Shown piece after piece: positions 23,928 through 32,097 of a stretch of DNA of 57,204 nucleotides. This DNA is from Paenimyroides baculatum (GTDB lineage Bacteria > Bacteroidota > Bacteroidia > Flavobacteriales > Flavobacteriaceae): the NCBI RefSeq assembly GCF_008629655.1, contig NZ_VWSG01000016.1, forward strand, positions 1 to 57,204, in the 5' to 3' direction. Made by a program: the position numbers and the translations under genes. Every line of letters begins with the position of its first letter. Within the stretch, counting starts at the first letter, position 1. The notes under the pieces were generated by a model, which was given only the letters and a program-made list of their open reading frames with translations, had not been told where the DNA came from and did not search any database.

Positions 23928-25037
23928 ATGAATTCGTATTTTATAAAATTATTAATCACTATTTCAATTGCAAGTATATTAATGTCTTGTAAAACAAACA
24001 AAATATTAACTGATACCAGTAAAACTTTAAATGATGTTGATATATATGTTGTAGGATACGAATATAATGATAGTAAGTTTGAATCTTCAATAGAAGAAAT
24101 TGCAGACGAAGTAGGCATGAAACACGTAGCAAAACTATGGAAAAATGGCAAAGACATTGACCTAGAAAGCAATGAACTATATTCAGATGCAAAATCTGTA
24201 GTTGTTAACAACAATGACGTTTATATTGTAGGATCTATTATACTTGATAATGAATACGTTGCAACTATTTGGAAAAATGGAAAAATACAAAAATTGACAA
24301 ACGGTAAAACTGCTGCTCATACCAGTTCTTTGTTTGTAGACAAAAACAATATTTATATTCTTGGTGCCCAATATAATACAAAAAATTATGTTATTAAAGT
24401 ATGGAAGAATGGTGTTTATACTGATGTAACAAATGGAGAAAACCCAACAGATGATGCTTCGATCTTTGTATATAAAGGAGATGAATATATATGTGGACAC
24501 GAACAAAGTGGAAATAAAAGTAAACATTACAGAAATAACAGTGTAGCAAAAATCTGGAAAAACGGAAAACCACAAAATCTTAGTAACGGATTAAATGATG
24601 CTTATGCGCTCTCGCTATTTATTGAAAATGATACCATTTATGTTGTAGGATATGAAATAGAAAATGATAAATATATAGCCAAATTATGGAAAAACGGAAA
24701 ATCTCAGAATTTGTCTGATGGCTTAAATGATTCCTTTGCAAGATCAATATATATTTGGAATAATAACACATATATTGTTGGTAGTGAAAATATTAATGGA
24801 ATTGAAGTGGCGAGATTATGGGTTAACGGAAAAGTACAATCTATTACAGATGGAAAACACCACGCTGTTGCTAATTCTGTTTTTGTAAAAAACAATACTA
24901 TTTACATTGTAGGATATGAAAAAAATGACAATGATAGAGATGTGGCTAAATTATGGATAAATGGAGTGGCTAAAAACCTGACTGATGGTACAAAAAACGC
25001 ATATGCACATTCTATTTTTGTTGATATTAAAAAGTAA
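23928..25037 (+). CDS. repeat-rich lipoprotein of unknown function (WKNG repeats)
   Basis: 369 aa. Signal peptide with lipobox, MNSYFIKLLITISIASILMSC (Cys21). The rest consists of about seven repeats of 45-50 residues with the pattern (I/V)Y(I/V)VGYE-N---VAKLWKNGK-QNLTDG---A-A-SIFV, starting at residue 37 and ending at the C-terminus. Such short beta repeats suggest a closed propeller. Seen in other Bacteroidota as uncharacterised proteins. Preceded by block copy 1 and followed by the 178-bp repeat R1. Confidence 0.75.
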   Translation: MNSYFIKLLITISIASILMSCKTNKILTDTSKTLNDVDIYVVGYEYNDSKFESSIEEIADEVGMKHVAKLWKNGKDIDLESNELYSDAKSVVVNNNDVYIVGSIILDNEYVATIWKNGKIQKLTNGKTAAHTSSLFVDKNNIYILGAQYNTKNYVIKVWKNGVYTDVTNGENPTDDASIFVYKGDEYICGHEQSGNKSKHYRNNSVAKIWKNGKPQNLSNGLNDAYALSLFIENDTIYVVGYEIENDKYIAKLWKNGKSQNLSDGLNDSFARSIYIWNNNTYIVGSENINGIEVARLWVNGKVQSITDGKHHAVANSVFVKNNTIYIVGYEKNDNDRDVAKLWINGVAKNLTDGTKNAYAHSIFVDIKK

Positions 25038-25052
25038 AAAACGATCGACCAG

Positions 25053-25310
25053 CATGAACTGTATACAAAACCGAAGATTTTAATCACTTTTACAATAAAT
25101 TTATCTTGGTACATTGTACTGTTTTATACTACCCAAAATACAATTTTAAGCAGCTTGTTGCATATCGCAATTACGGCTGCTTTTTTTGTTCTTGCCCACT
25201 CTACTAATCTGTCAAAATATATTATACCTGCTGATTAATAATCGATTTAATCACTATTATCAAACTTTATTTATATTTGACCAAATAAAATCAAAGCGTG
25301 CAAACAACCA
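25053..25310 (+). repeat. cassette-end repeat R1 containing a terminator
   Basis: Begins with CATGAACTGT just after the lipoprotein gene. From 25133 to 25310 it is nearly identical to 26262-26440 (R2), and the preceding 80 bp are recognisably related. It includes a terminator (25148-25187; AAGCAGC / GCTGCTT with inner TTGC/GCAA, T7) and a downstream TATATTTG -7-like box. The small frames inside it (25186-25380 and 26315-26545) are by-products of the repeat. Confidence 0.85.
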
Positions 25311-25355
25311 CTGCGCTCCTACTCGTTTAAATGGGAAATGGGAAAATAGGGGAAT

Positions 25356-25390
25356 GAGGAAAAGTTATTATATTCGTTGATGATTAAGTT
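25356..25390 (+). promoter_or_regulatory. promoter-like block, copy 2 of 5
   Basis: Differs from copy 1 at two positions in 35 (GTTGATGATTAAGTT for GTTAATAATTAAGTT), with TATATTCG at 25371-25378 and GGGGAATGAGG upstream as well. It lies 45 nt before the membrane-protein gene. Confidence 0.6.
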
Positions 25391-25434
25391 AAAGTCATTG
25401 TACAGCGACACCGTAAACATTGAACAAATAGAAA

Positions 25435-26181
25435 ATGATTGACAATTTACCGACATATATTTCACTGACTTTTGGACTGACGACACTTATCACGTTGCAA
25501 CTTTTTATTTGGACAATCAGAAATTCAAATTCTGAACTGACACGAAAAAAAGCAACGCCAATTTTTATCGGTTTGACAATTTGGTTGACAATTCAAGCTG
25601 TTTTGGCATTCAAAAATATTTACAACTCTGACACAAATTCCTTTCCACCAAAAATAATGTTGATTGGAATTTTGCCGACAATTTTGACAATTATTTTATT
25701 ATTCGCAACTTCAAAAGGAAGACAATTTATTGACAGTTTACCACTTAAAAACTTGACTTACCTAAACATTGTGAGATTACCAGTTGAAATAATTTTGCTT
25801 TGGCTTTTTATCAACAAATCAATTCCAGAATTGATGACTTTTGAAGGTCGAAACTTTGACATCATAGCAGGAATAACAGCACCAATTATTGCATATTTCG
25901 GAATGACAAAAAACAAACTGAATAGACAGACAATTTTAATTTGGAACTTTATTTGCCTTGGACTTTTAATAAATATTGTTGTGAATGCTTTATTTTCAGC
26001 ACCTTCACCAATACAGAAATTTGCGTTTGACCAACCGAATATTGCAATTTTGAATTTTCCGTTTAGTTGGTTGCCGACATTTATAGTTCCAATTGTTTTA
26101 TTTGGACATTTAACATCAATCAGACAATTATTGAAACATAAAACAAAAATTATAACGAACGAAAAAACAACGAACGGCTAA
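25435..26181 (+). CDS. seven-helix membrane protein of unknown function
   Basis: 248 aa with about seven hydrophobic segments (for example YISLTFGLTTLITLQLFIW, ATPIFIGLTIWLTIQAVLAF, IMLIGILPTILTIILLF, IVRLPVEIILLWLF, IIAGITAPIIAYFGM, LICLGLLINIVVNALF-like, FIVPIVLFGHLTSI) and a short basic tail ending KTTNG. Family not recognised. It stands alone between block copy 2 and repeat R2. Its sequence after the stop (GGCTAACATGAACTGT) resembles ends of mobile gene cassettes I have seen in Bacteroidota, an impression only. Confidence 0.75.
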   Translation: MIDNLPTYISLTFGLTTLITLQLFIWTIRNSNSELTRKKATPIFIGLTIWLTIQAVLAFKNIYNSDTNSFPPKIMLIGILPTILTIILLFATSKGRQFIDSLPLKNLTYLNIVRLPVEIILLWLFINKSIPELMTFEGRNFDIIAGITAPIIAYFGMTKNKLNRQTILIWNFICLGLLINIVVNALFSAPSPIQKFAFDQPNIAILNFPFSWLPTFIVPIVLFGHLTSIRQLLKHKTKIITNEKTTNG

Positions 26182-26440
26182 CATGAACTGTGTAAAAACG
26201 CTAATTTATTAGGCTCTTTTTATAATAAAATTATCATAATAAATTGTAGTATTTTTTTTATCCAAAATACAATTTTAAGCAGCTTATTGCATACCGCAAT
26301 TACGGCTGCTTTTTTTGTTCTTGCCCACTCTACTAATCTGTCAAAATATATTATACCTGCTGATTAATAATCGATTTAATAACTATTATCAAACTTTATC
26401 TATATTTGACCAATATAAAATCAACCCGTGCAAACAACCA
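26182..26440 (+). repeat. cassette-end repeat R2 containing a terminator
   Basis: Starts with CATGAACTGT directly after the stop codon and repeats R1, closest from 26262 on. Terminator at 26277-26317 (AAGCAGC / GCTGCTT, T7). R1 and R2 are direct repeats bracketing the 25.4-kb gene, so homologous recombination between them would delete or amplify about 1.1 kb. Confidence 0.85.
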
Positions 26441-26747
26441 TGCTTCGACACTTCGGCGGGCTCAGTGACCTCAGGCTCACCGACCACCCGATCAGCTTGC
26501 GCTCTATTACGTCAAAGGCTTTATTTTACATCTTGGAAGCCGTGAACCTTACGGTTTCGTCTGTTCAACTATTCCCGATACTCGGTACAGGCTACCTAAA
26601 AGCTCATACCGCTATAGATCTGTGCGGATTGAAATATTGGGTTTATAATAAAAATGATAGTTCAACATTGAATTGTATAAATGAGGTAAGATATTTAGAA
26701 ATATTATAACGCAAATATGCATCTAAAGTATTTGTGGTAATTATTAT
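26441..26747. repeat. REP-like intergenic repeats
   Basis: No gene. GCTTCGACACTTCGGCGGGC-TCAGTGACC (26452-26480) belongs to the dispersed CTTCGAC...CTCAGTGACC class; a related stretch (CACTTCGATGGACTAAGTGACC) occurs at 31102-31123. The rest is compositionally richer in G+C than its surroundings and shows no other structure. Confidence 0.5.
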
Positions 26748-27203
26748 TTATCTGCCAAGCTGTATATCAATTATTTTTTTACTAACCTTTTCATTGTAAA
26801 GATCAGAAACAAGAGAACTACCATATTTATCGGATAAAGCTGATCGCTTTTTATAAATACCTTTTTGGAGCTGTTCGTATTTATGATGCAGCTCGTACAT
26901 AATTTCATATTCACTTACGGCTTCTTCAACAGTTTTAAACTTACTTTGATCGATTCTTTTAACAATCCACGTTTTAAAGTCTTCTTTTGTTTTACCATAA
27001 TCTTTAGGTAGTTTTGCAGCAAATTTAAAGCCACGATCCATGTAGGCATTGTATTCTGCCGAAGTATATAACTTTATAGCTTCTGTTTTCAACTCTTCAA
27101 ATAATTCATCATTTAATACTTGTTCTTGATCATTTTGTGCAAATGAATTCTGAAAGAAAAGAGCACAATAAGAAAATACAATTATTTTAATTAACTTTTT
27201 CAT
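26748..27203 (-). CDS. secreted protein of unknown function, 151 aa
   Basis: Signal peptide MKKLIKIIVFSYCALFFQNSFAQ with cleavage after FAQ (residue 23). The mature part is mostly helical and charged (QEQVLNDELFEELKTEAIKLY, YGKTKEDFKTWIVKRI, VEEAVSEYEIMYELHHKYEQLQKGIYKK), so a small periplasmic helical protein is likely. Family not recognised. Only minus-strand gene in the first half of the accessory array. Confidence 0.65.
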   Translation of the reverse strand: MKKLIKIIVFSYCALFFQNSFAQNDQEQVLNDELFEELKTEAIKLYTSAEYNAYMDRGFKFAAKLPKDYGKTKEDFKTWIVKRIDQSKFKTVEEAVSEYEIMYELHHKYEQLQKGIYKKRSALSDKYGSSLVSDLYNEKVSKKIIDIQLGR

Positions 27204-27417
27204 AATTGATTTTTTGACGTTATGTATGTAAAACGAATATGAAGAGGAATTTATTACCTGAAAACTATTTTATGAAAGAATGATTTGCAAACCAATGTTC
27301 CAAAAACAATTTATATACCCGCAATTTTTTTAATGGATCTAAAGTTTACATACCGCCTTGGATTTTTGTGGATTGATTATTATGTTTTTTGATTTTAAGG
27401 GGGATGAACAAGGGAAT

Positions 27418-27451
27418 AAAAAAAGTGATTATATTCGTTGATCATTAAGTT
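27418..27451 (+). promoter_or_regulatory. promoter-like block, copy 3 of 5
   Basis: AAAAAAAGTGATTATATTCG-TTGATCATTAAGTT, with GGGAATAA just upstream and TATATTCG at 27430-27437. It lies 38 nt before the small lipoprotein gene. Confidence 0.6.
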
Positions 27452-27489
27452 GTCCGTAATATTAGAACCACAATCCATACAAACAAAAT

Positions 27490-27891
27490 ATGAAGAAATT
27501 AATACCTTTTATACTAATCATAATGACATTAAATTCTTGTGTTTTAGGGATGACAGGTGCTCCTCACAAACATACTTATAAAGAAATTAATGGGAATAAC
27601 GAGTTAAATTTAAGTGTTCATTGTATGTATATGAATAAAACATTTGAAATAAGAAATGCAAATCCAAAGGATTCACTTTATATTAAATCTGCAAGTTTCA
27701 AAGATCCGAGTGAAATGAAATCTTTAAATGGTAAAGTACGACCTGATTCAATAAGACATTACAATTGGCGAATTTTAGATGGGAAATATCATAAAAATTT
27801 AATGAAAGATACAATTGAGATTATAAATATCACAAACCAAAATGATCAAAAAAAATATATATTCACTGCTGATTCTAAGAAGAAGAATTAA
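27490..27891 (+). CDS. small lipoprotein of unknown function
   Basis: 133 aa. Signal peptide MKKLIPFILIIMTLNSC with lipobox Cys17. The mature domain contains HKHTYKEINGNNELNLSVHC and DSLYIKSASFKDPSEM and ends in a lysine-rich tail; probably a small beta fold. Not recognised. It has its own promoter-like block, so it appears to be a single-gene unit. Confidence 0.65.
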   Translation: MKKLIPFILIIMTLNSCVLGMTGAPHKHTYKEINGNNELNLSVHCMYMNKTFEIRNANPKDSLYIKSASFKDPSEMKSLNGKVRPDSIRHYNWRILDGKYHKNLMKDTIEIINITNQNDQKKYIFTADSKKKN

Positions 27892-28082
27892 AAATAAATA
27901 ACTACAGCCAATTATTAGTTATCTCATCGTTTCGATTTTTTATCGTTTCGATGAAAGCCTAAAATTCAGGTTTTCTGCTTCTCTAAAATTTGTATTTTAG
28001 TTGAAAGTTTTAGATTATAGATGCCCGCCATCACCAAGCCCTGAAATGTTATACTCAATGCTAAAACCAAATAGAATAAAGA

Positions 28083-28652
28083 ATGATAAAAAGAATAATA
28101 ATCTTATCCTTAGTTTACACGATAGTAATTTTAGCTTTAACATTAAATATGGATAAACTTGGCAATTTATATGTGTTTCTATTACTTCTTTTCAATATAG
28201 TCTTAGCAACTTTCATAATCAGATTTATTTACAAAAAACATCTTAAAGGTTTTAAACCAAAAAATAGTGAAATACTATATTCAACTCCGCAAACTTCAGA
28301 TAATCAGTTGAAAAAAATATCAACCAGACCTTTTTTATTTGGATTTGAAAAGAAATTTATAAGTGATGATGAATTATTCTTTGATGAGAAGCACTTTTAC
28401 GCTATAAATAAGGAACAGAAAAAAGCGACTTTTAAACTTGCCGACATTACGGAAATTAGTAAGACTTCTTTGCAAATAAATAACCGAAGACTTTGGCAGG
28501 TAAAAATTAAACAAGACAATGGTAAAGAAATCGTCTTTAAGTTTGCACACAACTATACTCTTTGGAATAAAAATTTTCTTGATTTTTATGAAAAAATTAA
28601 ATCTATTAACCCAACTGTAGTAAAAACTAAATGGAACTTATGGTCTATTTAG
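28083..28652 (+). CDS. membrane-anchored protein with a PH-like domain
   Basis: 189 aa. Two N-terminal membrane helices (IIILSLVYTIVILALTL and LYVFLLLLFNIVLATFIIRF) are followed by a soluble part in which DDELFFDEKHFYAI, KKATFKLADITEISKTSLQINNRRLWQVKI and GKEIVFKFAHNYTLWNKNFLDFYEKIK have the strand-then-helix order of bacterial PH domains. The family call is tentative. Single gene. Confidence 0.6.
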   Translation: MIKRIIILSLVYTIVILALTLNMDKLGNLYVFLLLLFNIVLATFIIRFIYKKHLKGFKPKNSEILYSTPQTSDNQLKKISTRPFLFGFEKKFISDDELFFDEKHFYAINKEQKKATFKLADITEISKTSLQINNRRLWQVKIKQDNGKEIVFKFAHNYTLWNKNFLDFYEKIKSINPTVVKTKWNLWSI

Positions 28653-28759
28653 AAAAGCCGAATGAGCAGTAAGGATTGTCCCGACTTTTTAGCGCAATAC
28701 GGTAACCGGTAAAGCATTTTATAACATACTGTTTATCTAAATTAAATTACCTAATAATT

Positions 28760-28786
28760 AAAAAGTAATTATATTCGTACATTAAA
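28760..28786 (+). promoter_or_regulatory. promoter-like block, copy 4 of 5 (partial)
   Basis: AAAAAGTAATTATATTCG-TACATTAAA; the left and central part matches the other blocks (TATATTCG at 28770-28777), the right part diverges after CG. It lies 23 nt before the secreted-protein gene. Confidence 0.45.
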
Positions 28787-28808
28787 CATTTACTACAACA
28801 TAACACTT

Positions 28809-29318
28809 ATGAAATACTTATTCTTAATCTGTTTTTCGATGATAACCAGTGCTTTTGTTCAGGCACAAACCACGTTAAACATTCCAAAAGAACTACCAAC
28901 ATCTTATGAAAACAGCTTTACTTTTCCGCTTGGATCAAAGATACTGATTGAACTTAAAGAGAATGGAAAAACAGGCTACGATTACAAAGTTTTAAGCATT
29001 GAAGCTTTAGAAAACTACTACTCTATAGATGAAAACAAAAACGTTTTTGATATTGACCCCAAAGAAAATACAGTGGAACTTTTTTTTATGGGGGCTTATT
29101 ATAACGATGGTTCAAAAGACAGCGATTGGAAAACGGTACTGATTTTAAGAAACAATTTTAAAAAGCATATAAACTACAAAGCAGATATAAAATACTATTT
29201 TAAAGAAGAATTTGAAAACACCAGTATTGTTGGAGCTTATCCCGGAACAAATACAACCGAAATCTGGTCACACAAAATTGATTACATAACGCTTTACGAC
29301 TTTATAAATTTTAGGTAA
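28809..29318 (+). CDS. secreted protein of unknown function, 169 aa
   Basis: Signal peptide MKYLFLICFSMITSAFVQAQ, cleavage after VQA. The mature 150 residues look beta-rich (SKILIELKENGKTGYDYKVLSI, NTVELFFMGAYYNDGSKDSDWKTVLIL-like, ITLYDFINFR). No family recognised. Followed 20 bp later by the first of two small cytoplasmic genes, with which it may form an operon. Confidence 0.65.
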   Translation: MKYLFLICFSMITSAFVQAQTTLNIPKELPTSYENSFTFPLGSKILIELKENGKTGYDYKVLSIEALENYYSIDENKNVFDIDPKENTVELFFMGAYYNDGSKDSDWKTVLILRNNFKKHINYKADIKYYFKEEFENTSIVGAYPGTNTTEIWSHKIDYITLYDFINFR

Positions 29319-29338
29319 GCTAAAATAAACGAATACCT

Positions 29339-29815
29339 ATGAATATAACCATTGATCATAGCGAAATAATTTCTTTAGAAACGTTTGAATTAGGATGGCG
29401 ATTTGATAAAATTCATAATAGTGAAATTACCCCAGAAGAGAAAAAGCTTATTTTAGCATTATCGTCAACGGAATCGAAAAGAGTGAATAAAATTATTGAC
29501 TATTACGAAAACCCTACGAACCGGGCAGAAAAATATACGGAAACAAACTGGTTTAGTGCGCATAGCGAAACGATGGAAAAAGAAGAACGTTTCCGAAAAA
29601 AAATCGAAAATTATCTCATGCCATATACTAACAATTTGATAGTTTCATGGAACCGAAAAACAGTGTTGCAAACTTCAAAGAGGATATTCCAGAAATATCT
29701 GACCGATTTTTTATATCCGGGTTCTGATGATGTAATAATTGTTTCTGTTGATTTAAACTGGATTCTGTTTTACCACCACACCGAAGTAGCCAATTTTTGG
29801 ACAAAAAATCAATAA
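29339..29815 (+). CDS. small cytoplasmic protein, immunity-protein-like appearance
   Basis: 158 aa without signal peptide. The C-terminal part NLIVSWNRKTVLQTSKRIFQ-KYLTDFLYPGSDDVIIVSVD-LNWILFYHHTEVANFW has the W-x(n)-T-x(3)-F-x(6)-FLYPxDD layout that I associate with DUF2947-like and polymorphic-toxin immunity proteins. The match is by eye. Lies between the secreted-protein gene (20 bp upstream) and another small gene (29 bp downstream), all plus strand. Confidence 0.55.
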   Translation: MNITIDHSEIISLETFELGWRFDKIHNSEITPEEKKLILALSSTESKRVNKIIDYYENPTNRAEKYTETNWFSAHSETMEKEERFRKKIENYLMPYTNNLIVSWNRKTVLQTSKRIFQKYLTDFLYPGSDDVIIVSVDLNWILFYHHTEVANFWTKNQ

Positions 29816-29844
29816 AAACCAACCTATTTATATTTAACAATAAA

Positions 29845-30267
29845 ATGGAACAACCTGCTTTAAATTTTTCCGGTGACAATGACAGTTGGTTTGACCTGTG
29901 GCATATTCACACAGATTTTGAAGGTGAAGGGAACACGGACTTTGTTACAAGGCGTACCTCCCTTGATAAGCTGTTGCAAGAATATAAAAGATATAAATGC
30001 GAATTAGAAAAATATCCCCACCCCTATCAGATATTTATGATTATAGATGAAAATGACAGCAGTGAAGATGCTGTATACATTCATACAAAAAATCCGAACA
30101 GTGATAATTTTCCATTAAAGATTGAGGCGGGTAAAGATTGGACTTGTACAAACAAACAACTAGCGGAATTTATGAAGCAGACTAATTTTTATATTGTTGA
30201 GGCAACGCATTCAGAAAGTAAATTTTACTATTTATTCGAATGTGATACAGGAGTTTCGCTAATTTGA
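29845..30267 (+). CDS. small cytoplasmic protein of unknown function, 140 aa
   Basis: The ATG at 29845 is preferred because an earlier in-frame start would overlap the previous gene with a low-complexity lead. Acidic protein: NDSWFDLWHIHTDFEGEGNTDF, TSLDKLLQEYKRYKCELEKYP, PYQIFMIIDENDSSEDAVYIHT and WTCTNKQLAEFMKQTNFYIVEA. The style (W-D-W-H-D, single domain, acidic) is that of immunity or SUKH-like proteins, without a firm family. Confidence 0.55.
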   Translation: MEQPALNFSGDNDSWFDLWHIHTDFEGEGNTDFVTRRTSLDKLLQEYKRYKCELEKYPHPYQIFMIIDENDSSEDAVYIHTKNPNSDNFPLKIEAGKDWTCTNKQLAEFMKQTNFYIVEATHSESKFYYLFECDTGVSLI

Positions 30268-30574
30268 TTTATTTTAGTAAACTATTGATTAAATGTTTAT
30301 TTACAACAGTTATTGAAACAATTACTTAAGATACAATAAGTCGGATTATTTAAAAACTTTTCGACTACATTTGACGTTGACAATATCTATAATCAAATTA
30401 TTTTAGTATATATTGAACCATTTATAAAGAAGTCATGATGAAGGGAAATACGGTCATTTTATTAAAAAGAGTAAGGAGAAACCAAAAAATTTAAACATAA
30501 ATATACTGCTTAAAAGTTGTTTGCGTGAAAAATTATAAAAACCGCCAAAACAGCGGTTTTTTAGTTATTCAATA
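30268..30574. other. intergenic region ending in a bidirectional terminator
   Basis: No gene of convincing size. At 30538-30562 AAAAACCGC-N7-GCGGTTTTT forms a perfect terminator usable on both strands, closing the 28.8-30.3 kb genes and the minus-strand lipoprotein gene that ends at 30575. Confidence 0.65.
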
Positions 30575-30967
30575 TTAATCATTGTAAGTAATCTGCCATT
30601 GTATTGCCTTTAATTCTTCCAGAGTGTAACTGTAACGATCATATAGTTTATCATCTTTTATTTGCTGCCAGGAATAATTTTCCATTACAGATTTCTTGAA
30701 AAAATAGACATATACCTTAGCATTATCATTGAATAAATAGTCGTTCAATAATGATTTTTTTTCTTCACCAGAAGCTAATATTTGATAATCAAAACTTTCC
30801 TTTGATACATCATCTAAAGAAACTTCACCTTTAGAAAATTTCTCATAGTAATAAATAGGCTCATTAAAATCATTTTTTATGATTAATTCCCCTACATATT
30901 CTTCATTGTCACATGTCATACAACAAAATGTTAACATAATTGAAAATAGAAACAAAATTTTTTTCAT
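30575..30967 (-). CDS. small lipoprotein of unknown function, 130 aa
   Basis: Signal peptide MKKILFLFSIMLTFCCMTC with Cys in positions 15, 16 and 19, the last being the likely lipidated one (MTC). The mature domain contains YVGELIIKNDFNEPIYYYEK, LASGEEKKSLLNDYL and NAKVYVYFFKKSVMENYSWQQIKDD, a pattern resembling small beta-sandwich proteins that begin with 'L-I-N-D--PIYYY'. Family not known to me; recurrent in Bacteroidota by impression. Confidence 0.65.
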   Translation of the reverse strand: MKKILFLFSIMLTFCCMTCDNEEYVGELIIKNDFNEPIYYYEKFSKGEVSLDDVSKESFDYQILASGEEKKSLLNDYLFNDNAKVYVYFFKKSVMENYSWQQIKDDKLYDRYSYTLEELKAIQWQITYND

Positions 30968-31080
30968 ATACTTACAGTTACGGTTAATAATGTCGTAAAT
31001 GTATTTTTAAATTTGATACAATTATTATTTTTTATAAAAAATTAACATTAACTATTTAAATACTTTAAATCAATCTGCAC

Positions 31081-31200
31081 AAGTATACTTCGATAGTTCT
31101 GCACTTCGATGGACTAAGTGACCACAGGCTAAGCAACCATGCTTCGATGAACTCAGCAACCACCGCCCTCCTACTCCTTTGCATCATTATATTAATTATT
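31081..31200. repeat. REP-like intergenic repeats
   Basis: CACTTCGATGGACTAAGTGACC and GCTTCGATGAACTCAGCAACC are two degenerate copies of the CTTCGA...CTCAG class; CAACCACCGCCCTCCTACTC (31160-31179) also occurs, slightly changed, at 25303-25324 at the end of R1. They seem to mark boundaries between accessory units. Confidence 0.5.
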
Positions 31201-31234
31201 GTTGTGATTCGGCATCGATCAGCAAGGAAAAAAT

Positions 31235-31432
31235 ATGAGCATCCTGCCTATCCCTACCACCGATATCTTAAACATTGAATTGGAAAACAGTTTGGTCTAC
31301 AACACAACCGGTCAATTGATAAAAGAATCAAAAGAAAAAATTTTTAACTTAAATGGTTTAGCAAAAGGAATTTACCATGTTCAAGTTATAACAGATAAAG
31401 GAAAAGCAACTCAGAAAGTAGTTGTAAAATAA
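31235..31432 (+). pseudogene. 3' remnant of a type IX secretion substrate (C-terminal sorting domain)
   Basis: The 65-residue frame is a bare T9SS type A sorting domain: IPTTDILNIEL (corresponding to YPNPTTDILNIE), VYNTTGQLIKES, FNLNGLAKGIYHVQVITDKG and KATQKVVVK. No secreted domain or signal peptide precedes it; upstream is REP-like DNA. It is therefore a fragment of a larger gene, implying that the host has a type IX system. Confidence 0.8.
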
Positions 31433-31562
31433 AAATAAATTAAAAAGAGGATTCTGTTTTATTTTTTTATTTAAACATTCCAACCTGCTTCATATTCCAT
31501 AATTCCTGAGACATATAGTTTTTAATCATAATTATATCAAAGAAGAAATTCATATAATTGAA

Positions 31563-31592
31563 AAAACCATCTTGGCAGATGGTTTTATTTTT
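31563..31592. terminator. bidirectional intrinsic terminator
   Basis: AAAACCATCT-TGGC-AGATGGTTTT, 10-bp perfect stem with a 4-nt loop, followed by ATTTTT; A-rich on the left, so usable from both sides. No adjacent gene of known kind requires it, apart from a 20-codon minus-strand frame at 31472-31534 that I do not trust. Confidence 0.65.
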
Positions 31593-31680
31593 AGACTGTG
31601 ACTAAAAAGCCTAAAAGTCTAATGTGAGTGATATATCACCTAATTTGTGACAAAAATAAAAAAAATATTAAAAAACACAA

Positions 31681-31701
31681 ACACCTCCATTAAGGAGGTG
31701 T
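31681..31701 (-). terminator. terminator of the 28-aa peptide gene (copy 1)
   Basis: ACACCTCC-ATTAA-GGAGGTGT, 8-bp perfect stem; the minus strand continues TTGTGTTTTTT. It lies 49 nt past the stop codon of the gene at 31750-31836. Confidence 0.75.
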
Positions 31702-31749
31702 AGGGGATACTGTGATTTGTACAAATCATTATATCTTGTGAAGCCCCTT

Positions 31750-31836
31750 TACAAAAGCTTCTCTCCTATCCATAAAAGAAAGGGGAATAATAAACTAAGA
31801 GCACCCCAGACTAAATAAGATAATTTCTGTTTCATA
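31750..31836 (-). CDS. 28-aa membrane peptide, copy 1
   Basis: Reads MKQKLSYLVWGALSLLFPFL followed by LWIGEKLL. A single hydrophobic helix (residues 6-23) sits between a basic start and a charged end. A second copy at 36661-36747 on the opposite strand differs at five residues by my reading, and its leader is 39/40 identical. Purifying selection on both the peptide and the leader is evident. It has its own promoter (31880-31887) and terminator. Size and layout are those of regulatory or toxic small membrane peptides; no named family is recognised. Confidence 0.75.
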
Positions 31837-31887
31837 ATTAAAATACTTAATTAGTTAATACTGATAACTTAATACGAAACAAATTTA
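31837..31887 (-). promoter_or_regulatory. conserved leader and promoter of the 28-aa peptide gene (copy 1)
   Basis: The -7 box TAAATTTG is at 31887-31880. The 40 nt directly before the ATG (31876-31837, reading GTATTAAGTTATCAGTATTA and then ACTAATTAAGTATTTTAATT) recur at 36621-36660 with one change. Such strict conservation in untranslated RNA suggests a regulatory or antisense target. Confidence 0.65.
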
Positions 31888-32097
31888 TTTATATAATTCA
31901 GAATAAAAAAAAATTATCAATAGCGCTAAATAAATATAAAAATTGTAATAAAATATTTTAAACAATTAATTTTTATTAAACCATATTGCAAATTATTACT
32001 TATTTTAAAATTCAAAAATTACAGCTTTTTATGATATAATATCAATAAAGAACAGTCTATAATTAATTTTGTAATATCACTTATCAATAAATTATGA

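Noticed and set aside
25186..25380. Frames beginning MFLPTLLICQNILYLLINNR here and at 26315-26545
   Set aside because: They are identical only because R1 and R2 are repeats, start just after a terminator, and diverge to different lengths; not protein genes.
31472..31534. 20-codon minus-strand frame MIKNYMSQELWNMKQVGMFK
   Set aside because: No paralogue, no clear promoter and very short; the bidirectional terminator nearby does not require it.
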